A DNA stretch of 64,000 bases from Scheffersomyces stipitis CBS 6054 (taxonomy: Eukaryota > Ascomycota > Pichiomycetes > Serinales > Debaryomycetaceae): the NCBI RefSeq assembly GCF_000209165.1, contig NC_009043.1:682001-746000 (forward strand), given 5' to 3'. Numbering within the stretch: the stretch's first letter is position 1; the number at the start of each line of letters is the position of its first letter. Shown one piece after another: positions 47,632 through 58,089 of this stretch. A model generated the notes under the pieces. The model had not been told where the DNA came from. It did not search any database and was given only the letters and a program-made list of their open reading frames with translations. The position numbers and the translations under genes are program-made.

Positions 47632-50063
47632 AGATTAACGGATGTGAAAGTGGTAGGACGGTCAGTTAAAGATGGTGGAAGCACAGGAGATGTTGGTATG
47701 GGTTTGCAAATTTTGGTATCTGTAGGTTCAATTAATTTATGGATCGACTGAAGTGATGACTGAAATCGCCCGTCTGGAGGGAAAAAATGCAAATTTACTG
47801 AGTGCTATTTGAGTCACGGCGGACAGGATTCCTCGAAGATGCCGGCAGACCAGTTGAAGCTGTACACTATCAGCAGAGTAGAGTATAAGTGACAGTATAA
47901 ACTTCTAAGTGTGAAAGCGATCCCACAAAGAATCTGCAATTTAGCAAAATAAATTATATATGTAGTAAACTGGAGTATTAGGAGTAAACTTCCACGGAAT
48001 GAGTTTGTACACAGTTAAATAATACCAAGACTAGAAAAAGACAAAAGATTTTTTTTGAAGGGGAAGTAAATTGCCGCTGGCAAACATAGGCGGTTGGCTT
48101 AGTTAAATGTCCATACAATCGCTATAGCCTGGTTTGTCTTGGACCAGAAGGCGCTGGCAGTATAATTATATTTATACGAAACAGATACAAACGTCGACTA
48201 GCTCCAGAAGAAATCTATACGGCGGCAGGTGTGGAGCACAAAAATTAAAAATGGTGGGGGTTGCCGTGAATATATAGGATTTAGAGATGCCATACCAGTA
48301 CAGCAGCAGCTAAAATTGCAAAATTGAACGCAAAGGTGAATGTATAATGTAAGTGAAGAAACTTGTAAATGACAGCGGCTAAAAACGTGCTAAAGATGAA
48401 GACAAATGAGCCGCCAGCGGCTAATGCGGGAATTGACTTTCTACAGCAGGAAAAAGCTGACTACTCACATCAATTCAATCTATTTTGTATTAGCATACTC
48501 TCTGTCCAGAGGCTCTGGAGTCTGTGGACTCTGAAAACTCCATTTGCCTTCTCTGTTCAGACGGAATCCGTCGAGGGTTTGATGGTTCGTTGGATGTGCA
48601 TATAGAAGCTTGTTATCGAAAAAAGACTCGTTCGAAGAAATCCACGTGGACCACGATGCCTCCATCCCCACGTGGAATCCACAGTTGCATAACTGGACTA
48701 ATTCTTCCCTATTTACGCAGGGGCTGGTCGAGAAAGTGGTGTGGACAAGGTTGTAAGAGGAAATGCTTCTGACAGCGGGTCACTCAGAATATTATTCGCT
48801 GGCCCCGTCATAACTTGAGAAAAGTGAGCTCGAAATATAATTAGAAAAGGAATTTGAATACGTATAAAGAGCTCCAGAGCAATTTTAAGCAAATTTTCGC
48901 TACTGCCATAGAATATGCGCCGGTGGTTCCACTTCCCTATATCGGAATTCTGCCCCAATTTAAAATGCTGTTACCCTGCAGTCATACATCCGTAGTGCCT
49001 TTAACTGCTATCATAATCTTGTGTCGCCGTCCTATCTTGATCACCTGCAGGCGGCTCTAATTTAAGAAGTACTTATATGATGAGGCTCCAATTTATTTAG
49101 CCGCCCATTTAACATTGAACGGCAACAAAAGATGCTCGATTCATTTATCTGGGTTACCTCAACTGCAGTTGCAAAACTGACTCCACAAGCTTTCCAGATA
49201 TAGACATTTTCTAGTCAAGCACAGCAGGAATGGAAAAGGCAACAGATTCTCGCTGATTGAAAAGATTATGGATATATTCTCATGCGATCGAAACAAGATA
49301 CTATCTTTCTGTCTCTGGAAGTCAGTAATTCGGTTATTTAATCCAATTTCAAAAGGCTGGTGCCAATTCGTTGGCTAATAAGTAAACGTGTTGGAACTTG
49401 AGTCTAAGCAACTCTTCACCACTTTTTGCCTTAAACAATATTTTTCAATGTAATCTCGAAATCTCTGAAAAGAATATATCCATTTGAAATCATGCAGCGT
49501 CTGGCATACATACAAGACGAACTCCAGCCCCGTAAATTGACTCGTAAATTTATTGAAGTTGACGTACATATCCTAACCGAAATAGTAACTAGTCTCTAAG
49601 TGGACTGGCGTCTATATTGAGATCGTCTATTTAAATTGTAGTGGTGCTGTCGGCTTATTTCGAATCATCAAGACTCAGTAGAATACTGAAATTTCCAGTC
49701 TCTTTCCATGAGGAATTTGTCTTGGTAAGACACTTAAAAACGAGTTTGCACAAGACATGAAATGGAACTCCTGAAAATATTGATATCAGTTTAGAAAAGC
49801 CTGGTTGAAGTTCGTATTTGCCTTTAGGAGTCCCATGTGGAAGTTATTATTCAGTATAATAACCACATAGTTGATACGCACATAAAAATACATGTTATAG
49901 TAATCTTTGATCTTTTAGTTAGCAGAGCCAAGACTATATTGGTTCGCGTTTCTATTTAAACTTGGTTCTTTCAGGGAATTCCTAAAAGAAAAGCTTTGCT
50001 GGTGATTCTTCTTCTTCTTTCTCTTCTTTGTTTTCTTTATCTTCTCTGACTACATGCCTTTAT
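47632..50063. other. 2.4-kb divergent intergenic region
   Basis: Between the start codons of the cyclin gene and the membrane-protein gene. Several short overlapping frames exist on both strands (for example 48369-48772) without family resemblance. Two CACGTG boxes 26 bp apart lie at 48643-48674. I found no tRNA, long terminal repeat or known small RNA by eye, but a non-coding RNA gene cannot be excluded. Confidence 0.4.
48643..48674. promoter_or_regulatory. Pair of CCACGTGGA boxes
   Basis: Two palindromic CCACGTGGA elements (CACGTG at 48643-48648 and 48669-48674) start 26 bp apart, about 1 kb before the cyclin start codon. In yeasts, CACGTG with flanking bases is recognised by Pho4 or Cbf1. 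The nearness to a Pho85-cyclin gene makes Pho4 worth considering, as inference only. Confidence 0.35.
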
Positions 50064-51437
50064 ATGAAGCTTCTTTCTTTGCATATTGTAGCGTTCCTAT
50101 CTTCGCTTTTCCATCCTCCACCTTTTGAGCTCAACCACGTGAATAATGGGGTCTGCTTCTACGTGGAGAAACCCCAGACTCTCAGATTGTCGTTAGATAG
50201 GCTGGAGGGTTCACTCCCATTGATCATATTCAATCACAAGGAACTTGACCTCGTGACAAATTTGCCTGATATCTTTACATTTGCAGACGACTACAGCCAC
50301 GACTATAAGAACATTAAATATGTGAAGGTATCCAACGAAAAAACTGGGGTATCTACATTTTCGCTAAACATTGACAAACTCAAAAAACCGAAATCTGTCT
50401 ACTACAACTCCCGAGCGGAGTTCCCATTAGCATACAAACTTATTGAACCCAATGGAATATATTGCATCTACGTACCTGTATTAAACATGCCTTCGGGCAG
50501 GTTGCCAAACAATTTCCGAGTCCTTGCTTCGCTCGAAACAGGGCATGCAATGATTCAAGAAAGCTTGTCGCATGTAAGGTTCAATCGTGAAAAGGTACTA
50601 ATGTTGGTTCTTTCGGTGATCCATGTGTTTGAATCTTTCCGCTGGAACAAGGAAAAACTCTCCCGAGCCAAAGTCTACTACTTGACCTATTTCGTGATGA
50701 ACATTGCAATCGCTTTGTTGAGTAGATTCCTCCTTTCGGGAATCGGCCCTATTTATATGATTCTATTTGTGGTGGTGGGCGTTACTCTTGGCAGAGTATT
50801 CTTCTTCAATTTCGGATTCTTAGATTCTAAGAAAAAGTTGCAATATTTTGCACTTTGGTTGGCTGCCTATCTGCTGCTGGTTTACGTGTTAACATTCCTT
50901 GAACCATACACAAACACAGTGATGGATGTTGAAGGCGTTACGTTCACCAATCTTGTAAACAATATCTTGTTGACTGGACATGATAACCAAACTATCAGTG
51001 AACTTTACTATCATGATGTTTTCTTCCCAATAGCATATCCGGTTGGAGCTGGTCTCCTATTCGTTGCTATCTTATTATTGTATTCAGAGAGGATTCTATT
51101 GAAAAACGAGAAAAGAAAGACGGCTATAGTCTTCCAGAGGCAGTTGGCATCACTGGTATTGCTCTATGCTGTGTGGTTCACTATGTTTGTAGCCATTTAC
51201 TACTACGTGTTTTACTTTGAGCGGATATACCCACGCAATGTGCTGACAATATTTGAAATTTTTGACAGCGACAATGTAGACCACTTTAATCGGGTCAAAG
51301 AAATCACAATGCACTTAGTAGCTAACGACTTGATGATATGGCAACTGTCCAAATATGCTTTGGTGAAAGGAGATCAGCATTATTCTATGGACGAGGAGTC
51401 GGCTATGGCTTTCGCAGACGACAAACGATCAACGTAG
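50064..51437 (+). CDS. Unrecognised membrane protein with signal peptide and about six membrane spans
   Basis: 457 residues from the ATG at 50064. The N-terminus (MKLLSLHIVAFLSSLF) is a good signal peptide. Residues 20-185 are hydrophilic and probably luminal, with NGIYCIYVPVL near the end. Six hydrophobic spans follow between about 185 and 405, among them YFVMNIAIALLSRFLLSGIG, MILFVVVGVTLG and LWLAAYLLLVYVLTFL, then a short acidic tail. The layout recalls GOST-family Golgi proteins (luminal domain then seven spans) but I do not see their signature, so no family is claimed. An out-of-frame ATG lies 10 bp upstream (50054) and opens a 24-codon frame overlapping the start; both ATGs have T at -3. 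SRC1 follows on the same strand after 539 bp. Confidence 0.75.
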   Translation: MKLLSLHIVAFLSSLFHPPPFELNHVNNGVCFYVEKPQTLRLSLDRLEGSLPLIIFNHKELDLVTNLPDIFTFADDYSHDYKNIKYVKVSNEKTGVSTFSLNIDKLKKPKSVYYNSRAEFPLAYKLIEPNGIYCIYVPVLNMPSGRLPNNFRVLASLETGHAMIQESLSHVRFNREKVLMLVLSVIHVFESFRWNKEKLSRAKVYYLTYFVMNIAIALLSRFLLSGIGPIYMILFVVVGVTLGRVFFFNFGFLDSKKKLQYFALWLAAYLLLVYVLTFLEPYTNTVMDVEGVTFTNLVNNILLTGHDNQTISELYYHDVFFPIAYPVGAGLLFVAILLLYSERILLKNEKRKTAIVFQRQLASLVLLYAVWFTMFVAIYYYVFYFERIYPRNVLTIFEIFDSDNVDHFNRVKEITMHLVANDLMIWQLSKYALVKGDQHYSMDEESAMAFADDKRST

Positions 51438-51976
51438 AACTCATAGTATAGTAGAGTACTATCTATCATACGTATAGAATAACGACAATAAACAAATATA
51501 GAAATTAAAAAAGGGCATTGGAAAAGCTTAGAACTACTTTTTAATTCCGTATGTACAGAGAAATACAACACATACATTGGGCGTTTTTGTTCCTCACATA
51601 ATTGTTATAGTCGCATGGTTGCAAGTTGCAAATTCGGCGCCTAAATGCACCTGGGTTTTTCTCTTGCATATTCAAATTAGAAAGAGACGCCATGCCAAAG
51701 TTTAAATTACAGATGTATCCATCTGCTCATATATAATTTCTTTCACTGTCACATGTATTTTTGCTTGCCTTTTGCCACCTACATTTACATGACCCAAGGA
51801 CCGCCTGAGCATTTCGTTTTCAATTTTCGATTTGGCTGACTTGTTTTTTGCGCACTTTTTTACCAACAAAATTGCCAGCCACAAAACGCTGGGGTAAACA
51901 TCACGGAAAAATAAAAACATAAACATTAACAAATGTGTCCAGTTCTTCTTTTGCAAGCTTAGAATTACCACCAACA
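51438..51976. other. Intergenic region before SRC1
   Basis: 539 bp holding the end of the membrane-protein gene and the SRC1 promoter. It is AT-rich with no repeat or gene visible. A short minus-strand frame overlapping the SRC1 start region (51702-52112) is a shadow of the spliced gene's 5' end. Confidence 0.5.
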
Positions 51977-54601
51977 ATGGAGGACGAAGAGTATCTCGAA
52001 GAAGGTTAGTGATTTCAATACAAATACGTGTTGGCACGCAACAATTTTGCGGATTTCTGAGTTTTTCACTCATAAGAGGAACCACACATACATTTTCAAA
52101 TAGTACTAACATTATCCAGGATTCGATCCGAAAACTTTAAAAGTAGCCCAATTGAAGGAAATTTTGAACGACAAAAATGTCAGTATTCCTTCCAACGTCA
52201 AAAAGGCCCAATTAGTAGAGTTGTTCAACCGTGAAGTCAAACTGGCTACTCCTGATGCTGCCGAAGCAAGCAAGAAGTTTGAGTCAGCAGAGACTAAATC
52301 TGAAGATTCAGAGGAAAAGCACAAGAAGAAAAAGACATCGAGGAAAGCAAAAGTAGCAAAGGAATCGGAATTAGAAGTGACAGAAAACTCAGGAAAAGAA
52401 TCAATCAATTCAGACAGTAAAGCTGAAGGTGGAGCTGTCCCAGATGTCAAGACTCCTTCCAAAATTACTCCATCCAAAAAGACTCCATCTAAATCGATCA
52501 AAGCGGAATCACCGGCTCTGGAAGCGTCTGTGAAGAGTCCTTCTTCAGCAAAGAAGAGAAAGAGCGAGGGTCCTACATCGAAAGAAAAGAGGACCAAGGC
52601 TGACGAGTCGTTAACAAATGAGAAATCTCCGAAGACTATCAAGAAACCAAAAGCGAAGAGCCCATCGGTCAGAAGTCCTAGGAGCCCTAAACTTGAACAG
52701 CATAAGGCTCCGCTCTCTCCCCTTAAGAAGACAAAGCCAAAATCGATATTCGACGAAGATGATGACGATGAGCTTCTTGGACTAGTACCTAAGTCTGTCA
52801 AGACACCTGTGAAGTCAGAAAAACCGAATACACCTATCAAATCTACTCAAAAAACTGTTTCATCTGCATCTATCAAAAAGGAATCTGCTTCCAAGATAAA
52901 GAAGACGACTCCGAAGTCTCCGACTACACCATCTATAAGGACCGCAGTCAAGTCAGCAACTACTTCAACCAGAAAGAAGTCGCCTAAAGCTGCATCAATA
53001 GTTAACTCTCCAACTGGTTCCAAAGACGTCACTAATAACTCTTTCAGGACTGTTGAAGAAGAAGTACAAAACTTCGACCAAGAATTGCAAAGAATAAAGA
53101 ACAAGGAAACTGCTTCTATAGACATGGCATTGGCTTCAGAATTGGGTATTGCTGTTCAAGGCTTAGCTCCTGTAATTGCTACTCCAAGAATCGAGTCTTC
53201 ATCTACTTCTAAAAAGAGCCCAGAAAGTCATCACCATATTCTCACACCTAAGCCAAGGCTTGTCCCTATCAATCAACAGATCAACGAGTTGATTGAAGAA
53301 CAAGACGATGTTGAGGAAGAAGATGATGAAGAAATCAAAGTTGAAATTGACGCACACGGTGAAGAAGAAGAAGAAGTTGAACTTGAGTCACATCCTGAAC
53401 AGGTAAAAGTGAACCGCCCTTTGACTCCTGTCCTTTTTACATTCTTCACATGGATTGTTATTGTCTCTGCCGGTTTGTTTGGTTACTGGTACAGAGAACA
53501 GACATTTTTGAGTGGTTACTGTGGTCAAGAGATTGACAAGCCGACATTTCCTTATGCTGACAACGTCATCTTGAAAACTATTGGAAACTATTTGGATGCA
53601 AACTTCAAGCCAGAATGTGTTCCATGTCCTTCCCATGCAAGATGCTTCCCTTACCTTGAATTAGGATGTTTTGAAGACTTCATTGAATTCAAACCTTGGG
53701 ACAACTTCTTAAAGCCGTACAATAAGAAATGTATTCCCGATTCCAAGAAGGCAGAAAAGTTGGAAATCATGATCGACGTAGCGTTGGACTTATTAAGAAG
53801 CAAGAATGCTAATGTTCAATGTGGCCAGTCGACCAATAACGAAGAAGCTGGAATTGAATTGGGCGACTTGCACGATTTATTGTTATCTATGAAAGCTCCC
53901 TACATCACTATTGAAGAATTTGAAGAATTGTGGCAGAGATCTATTATTGAGTTGGAAAAGGAACCCGAAGTAATTGTAAGGCAAGTTTAATTTTGAGAAT
54001 CAGAAATTGGGATTGAATACAAAAGACAGTATTCAGTTTACAATCAGTTGATCCACTAATAAGACAAACATACTAACTAAGATTTTAGAAGGGATATTCA
54101 AGTGTACCACTCCCGGAATTCGTTGCTAACTCTAACCACACTGACGAAGACCAGAACACGAACAAGGTTCTTCGATCAGCGTCCTTATCGAACCTTAGCT
54201 TAAAATGTCAGATCCAAAACAGTGTAGTGGGCTCGTTGGTTAAGTACAAGTATCGGATTATAGTATTTGTGGCAATCTTCTTGGTAGTTAAGTATGTTCA
54301 ATACCGTTATCAAGTTCATAGGACTGAAAAATTGAAGGTAGATATCATCTACAAGGAAGTAATCCACAAACTTCAGCACCAAGCTAAGCTATCATCCCAA
54401 GTTCGTGGGAAGATCAATGCGTATATAGGAGCCAACCAACTTCGTGATTTGATTCTAGCCAACGAGCACAACTTGAAGCGCAGAATCAACCTTTGGCAAC
54501 AAGTGGTAGGCAAGGTTGATCAAAACACCAACATTACCTCTCAACTAATTGAGGATCATGGTGAAATCATGAACGTCTGGCAGTGGATCAGTGAACTCTA
54601 G
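51977..54601 (+). CDS. SRC1: Inner nuclear membrane HEH/LEM-domain protein Src1 (Heh1), spliced: 51977-52004, 52120-53975, 54089-54601
   Basis: Three exons give 798 residues (S. cerevisiae Src1-L has 834). Exon 1 plus the start of exon 2 rebuild the HEH fold, residues 6-49: YLEEGFDPKTLKVAQLKEIL, then KKAQLVELFNREV. Residues 50-440 are Ser/Thr/Lys-rich with many SP/TP sites and basic patches suited to nuclear import. Membrane span 1 is at about 447-467 (FFTWIVIVSAGLFGYW). The Cys-containing MAN1-type luminal part follows (ECVPCPSHARCFPYLELGC). Exon 3 supplies span 2 at about 682-700 (YRIIVFVAIFLVVKY) and the nucleoplasmic C-terminal domain ending in HGEIMNVWQWI, a MAN1-family signature. Src1 tethers subtelomeric and rDNA chromatin to the nuclear envelope and helps nuclear pore quality control. 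Without splicing of the second intron the frame stops at 53990, losing span 2. Confidence 0.9.
52005..52119 (+). other. SRC1 intron 1 (115 bp)
   Basis: Donor GTTAGT at 52005, perfect branch box TACTAAC at 52104-52110, acceptor CAG ending at 52119. It joins GAAGAAG to GATTCGAT in frame and restores the conserved GFDPKTLKV stretch. The lack of any ATG in the second exon's frame before the HEH fold also requires it. Confidence 0.95.
53976..54088 (+). other. SRC1 intron 2 (113 bp) with overlapping alternative donors
   Basis: Donor GTAAGG at 53976-53981, perfect branch box TACTAAC at 54071-54077, acceptor TAG ending at 54088. This joins two frames in phase 0 and yields the full-length protein. 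A second donor, GCAAGT, begins at 53981, the last base of the first. Using it shifts the frame and ends the protein at the TAA 54201-54203 after 667 residues, without the second span. Confidence 0.82.
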
Positions 54602-54824
54602 TATATATGTTGAATTGTATAAAGTAAATAGATAATAGCATGTATATTTTAATAATAGATTTTCAATTATCATTTATCAATCATTAAATAGTTTATCAAG
54701 ACAGAATATTTCAGATTGAGACATTGGAATAGTGGTCAGCATACCAACACCCCTACAATTAATTCAACAGTCTCTGCTTCTACAAGTTAGAACAAGTTAG
54801 AAATCTATTAATGCGAAACCTAAA

Positions 54825-55991
54825 TTAATTACTGGAATGATATGCCAAAATATTTGGATAACCCCAACAGAGATATCCCAACGGTTTGGCGATATAGCAT
54901 ACACCTTCTGTCTCGATACCATCGTAACCTTCAGATCTATCCCAGGAAGTACCGATGATGTAGTTGGTAGGGAATACGACGCCCTGTTTGTAGATGACAG
55001 ATTTGGCAAACAAGACTGCTCCACCGACGGAGTCCAAGGGTACAGCATATTCGAATTCATGTAGATGCTGTTCTCTTTCATTGTTCTTGTTGTCTACATA
55101 GTTTTGGAAATGGTACATTTTTCCTGGAACATCACGAGGAACGTAATCCCATTGTTCCCATCTATCATCATCCATCTTTTCGAGCTGATTTTCGTCTGGC
55201 TTTGTACGTTGTCCTCTCCAGGAATTTTTATCATAATCTTGGTTGCCATCACGAATGATACGGGGAACAATAATGTCTTTCTTGGAGTTGATAAATGTGG
55301 ATATGACTTTATCGGAATGGTCCAACTTGATGATATCAGCATCAAGAAACAAGGTGTACTGTTCTTGGTGTAAAGCAGTGTATAGAACGAAATTACGGGC
55401 TCTGGCAATTAAACGACGGCGCAAGCGTTGAACATTGTCGTTGTGTCTTTGATCTCTGGAAAATCCTGAGTTTTCCTCAAGGAACGGAGCCAGCAAAAGT
55501 GTAACTTTTCGAAGTGCTGGATTCTCGTAGATAGAAGAGTTCGTGTTGAAAATTGTCTCAACCTTACTGAATTCGGATGCACTGTTAATGAGGAAAGCAA
55601 GCGAGATGTCGTGTGTGTCATGTTGATACAAGGTGGAGATGGTATCGAAAAAGTCTACAAAGGTTCTTCCTTCCCCGTAGCCTGAGTTCAGTGCAATGGT
55701 CAGTACAATGAGAACTGTAGGTCTAGTTTTGCGGTCATCAAAAGGAGAATTCTTGACAGGAATATTACCATTGCTTCTTTGGTTATTCAGCACATATTCG
55801 ACCTTGGTGTAGTTGAATTCTTCGTCAACGAATATGTTTTTGACGTATGGTTCTTTAATTGTGGATTTGTGTGTTGCTAAAGAAGCTGTAAAGTTCGCGA
55901 ATTTTTGGTGGTGGCTGTGAGAGGTAAACACAAGGAAGAGAATGAGTAGCAAGGGGACAACCAAGTATCGCTTACCGTATTTGCCACGCAT
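54825..55991 (-). CDS. VAN1: Golgi mannosyltransferase of the Anp1/Van1/Mnn9 family
   Basis: 388 residues. A short cytosolic N-terminus (MRGKYGKRY) and one membrane span (about 10-25) give a type II Golgi topology. The luminal catalytic domain, about 85-388, has the metal-binding DxD motif in YTLFLDADIIKLDHSD, preceded by RRRLIARARNFVLYTALHQE and followed by DSVGGAVLFAK and IETEGVCYIAKPLGY, all typical of this family. Members build the alpha-1,6-mannose backbone of cell-wall mannan as the M-Pol I (Mnn9-Van1) and M-Pol II complexes. The N-terminal half is closer to Van1-type than to Mnn9 by feel, but length (Mnn9 395, Van1 535) would suit Mnn9, so the symbol is tentative. It converges on SRC1 with a 223-bp gap. 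Confidence 0.8.
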   Translation of the reverse strand: MRGKYGKRYLVVPLLLILFLVFTSHSHHQKFANFTASLATHKSTIKEPYVKNIFVDEEFNYTKVEYVLNNQRSNGNIPVKNSPFDDRKTRPTVLIVLTIALNSGYGEGRTFVDFFDTISTLYQHDTHDISLAFLINSASEFSKVETIFNTNSSIYENPALRKVTLLLAPFLEENSGFSRDQRHNDNVQRLRRRLIARARNFVLYTALHQEQYTLFLDADIIKLDHSDKVISTFINSKKDIIVPRIIRDGNQDYDKNSWRGQRTKPDENQLEKMDDDRWEQWDYVPRDVPGKMYHFQNYVDNKNNEREQHLHEFEYAVPLDSVGGAVLFAKSVIYKQGVVFPTNYIIGTSWDRSEGYDGIETEGVCYIAKPLGYLCWGYPNILAYHSSN

Positions 55992-58089
55992 CTTATGGGG
56001 CTATATAGTGAAAAGTAAGCTGTGGAAAAGAAGTCAAATAAAATCAAATAAAATCGAGAAAAGTTCTTAATATAGACTTGTGTGAGGAGAATTGGTCTTA
56101 GATTCTTGCTATATAATAATATGCCAAAAATATCTTCCGCGCCCAGGAACACAAAGCAGTACAAATAATTCAAGAAGTAGAAAGTTGTAATTAGACGCCC
56201 AATTGAAGAGCAGATGGCTCGCTACTTAAACTATTTTTTATAGTATTTGGGTTGATAAATGTACCCATGTGTATCTCGCTTGATGCTCCAAACGCGCTCA
56301 CGACATCTTATATTGAGCTCCCGTAACAATGACATTGACTTTTGCTCGTCCCGTTACCATCATCACATTTACCAAGTACCTTGTATACGCTTAGCACTAT
56401 TCCTCAATTTCGGAAAATAGTCTCTTCAAGTACCGACTGGAATATGTGGCACTTATTATTATTCAGTTTGGAAACAAAGAATTTTCAGGAAGCAGTCCCT
56501 CTTACAGGCTCCATGAACCAAAAACGCAGTTTGTCACAGTTCACACATTCGGGCTCCTGCGATCGTAGAAGCGTAAATGCACAGAGCTTGTGAATTGGTA
56601 AACGTCCATTGAACTCGTTCTTGTTCACAATTCTAGCTACAGACTACAACCAAAGACTTGCTTTGCTGAAATGCTTGGTTCTTACATTTACATAGTTCAC
56701 GTAGCAGGCGACTTTAGCAAGTATTATGCGACTGGTGGAAATATTGTTCCCCTTTCAGAACCTCAAATTCAGAGGCTCAAGAGTGGCAAAAGAATTATGT
56801 CAAAAGTCTATTTTATTTTTTCAAGACAATTGCTAACCAAGAAATGTTTAAATTTAGTCAGTCGGCAAGGGGCCCAAAAGATAGAGTCTTCAATTGAGAA
56901 GAGAGCGACTGGCCAGATGTAGTTGAAACCGTAACGTCTACTTAAGACCCATCTCATGGCTCCCAACCCAGCCTAAGACACTATTTTTCCCATTCATATG
57001 GAAGAAATTCTCCGACGGTGATATCTTGTGAGTTCACCAACCATAATTGAATATTTCACTTAACATGGCCACGTTTCTTCCACCGTGGCACTCTTATGCA
57101 GATTCATATTTGAGACCATGTAGGCTTATCAATGAAGCGCGATAAGAGGCTGTTGTGACAGTACCATCGATGACGCGGCACTGATGACGTGCTATTCTAA
57201 ATCAAGTAAAAAGAAGATCCAAACCAGTAAGAGCCAGAGACCCTGCTGCATTGGTAGCGGTTGGCTTCGTTTTAATTTGGTCTTCGAAGAACCTTTGTAT
57301 TTTTTTCACTAACTATACTCCAAATGTAATGAACACTACCCTTTTGTTTCTTAGATTACCAGACTGTTAGTGCTCATATCAAAGTTATAACGTATATTTT
57401 AACCTTTGCAGACTTCACAAATTAATATCTTCTTGAAGAAAGCCCTGATAAACATCAATCGACTTGATGTTCCCCTTTCCTCTGTCCATCGTAATTCCAT
57501 GATATTCTAGTATTTTTGCAATTCCTTTAAAAAATACAGATAGATAAAAAATATAAGTATTTGTAATTTATTTGATCTTATCGCCCAAGCAACTGGAAAG
57601 CAACTTGCTTTGGGAATGAGCCTTTAATTGCGAATACTCCTCAGGGATTATTGTAGCAGGATTTAGAACTTGATAGTACCCATCTTATCAATTTTTACAA
57701 GGAGGGCCCCCAGGAGAAGAATACGAATACCACAGAATATTGTTATTTTTAATTAGGGCAGCATATATACAATTTTCACATCGTCCGTCTCCTGATTACA
57801 CATATATCTTTTATTTTCTAAGAGCTACGATCTTCGTCCATTTTTACTTGAAAGGTTTCCTCATCAAGACCTGATTTAGATTGATCAGAGATAATCCCTA
57901 CCATTTCGCGATTTTGTAGCTCAAAAGTCCGATATCCTGCCTCTTTGGTTTCGTATTATGTAATCTATCTGAGCAGGTTCTCCAGATTTGTACTGTGCAT
58001 AATGGCTTGATAGTTCTGTTATTCTAGAATTTCATATAGTAACTGCTACTTTTGCAAGTATTTCGTATATATTATAAAGTCACCGTAAC
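55992..58089. other. 2.1-kb divergent intergenic region
   Basis: Between the mannosyltransferase and SAF1 start codons. Only short frames with no family resemblance are present (56342-56593, 56671-56922). TGACG-type motifs occur near 57168-57190 (GATGACGCGG and GATGACGTGC). The half nearest SAF1 is very AT-rich (about 57520-57570). I see no tRNA or repeat family. Confidence 0.4.

Noticed and set aside
49391..49405. TGTTGGAACTT as the end of a Ty-type long terminal repeat
   Set aside because: No matching CAACA end, primer-binding site or second copy was found nearby.
52112..52840. 242-codon minus-strand frame opposite SRC1
   Set aside because: Ser/Leu/Phe-rich antisense shadow of the Lys/Glu/Ser-rich SRC1 linker; no family resemblance and no promoter.
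54227..54601. A separate small gene of 124 residues after SRC1
   Set aside because: Its first codon is GTG, it has no promoter of its own, and its content is the missing second span and C-terminal domain of SRC1, joined by a well-formed intron.
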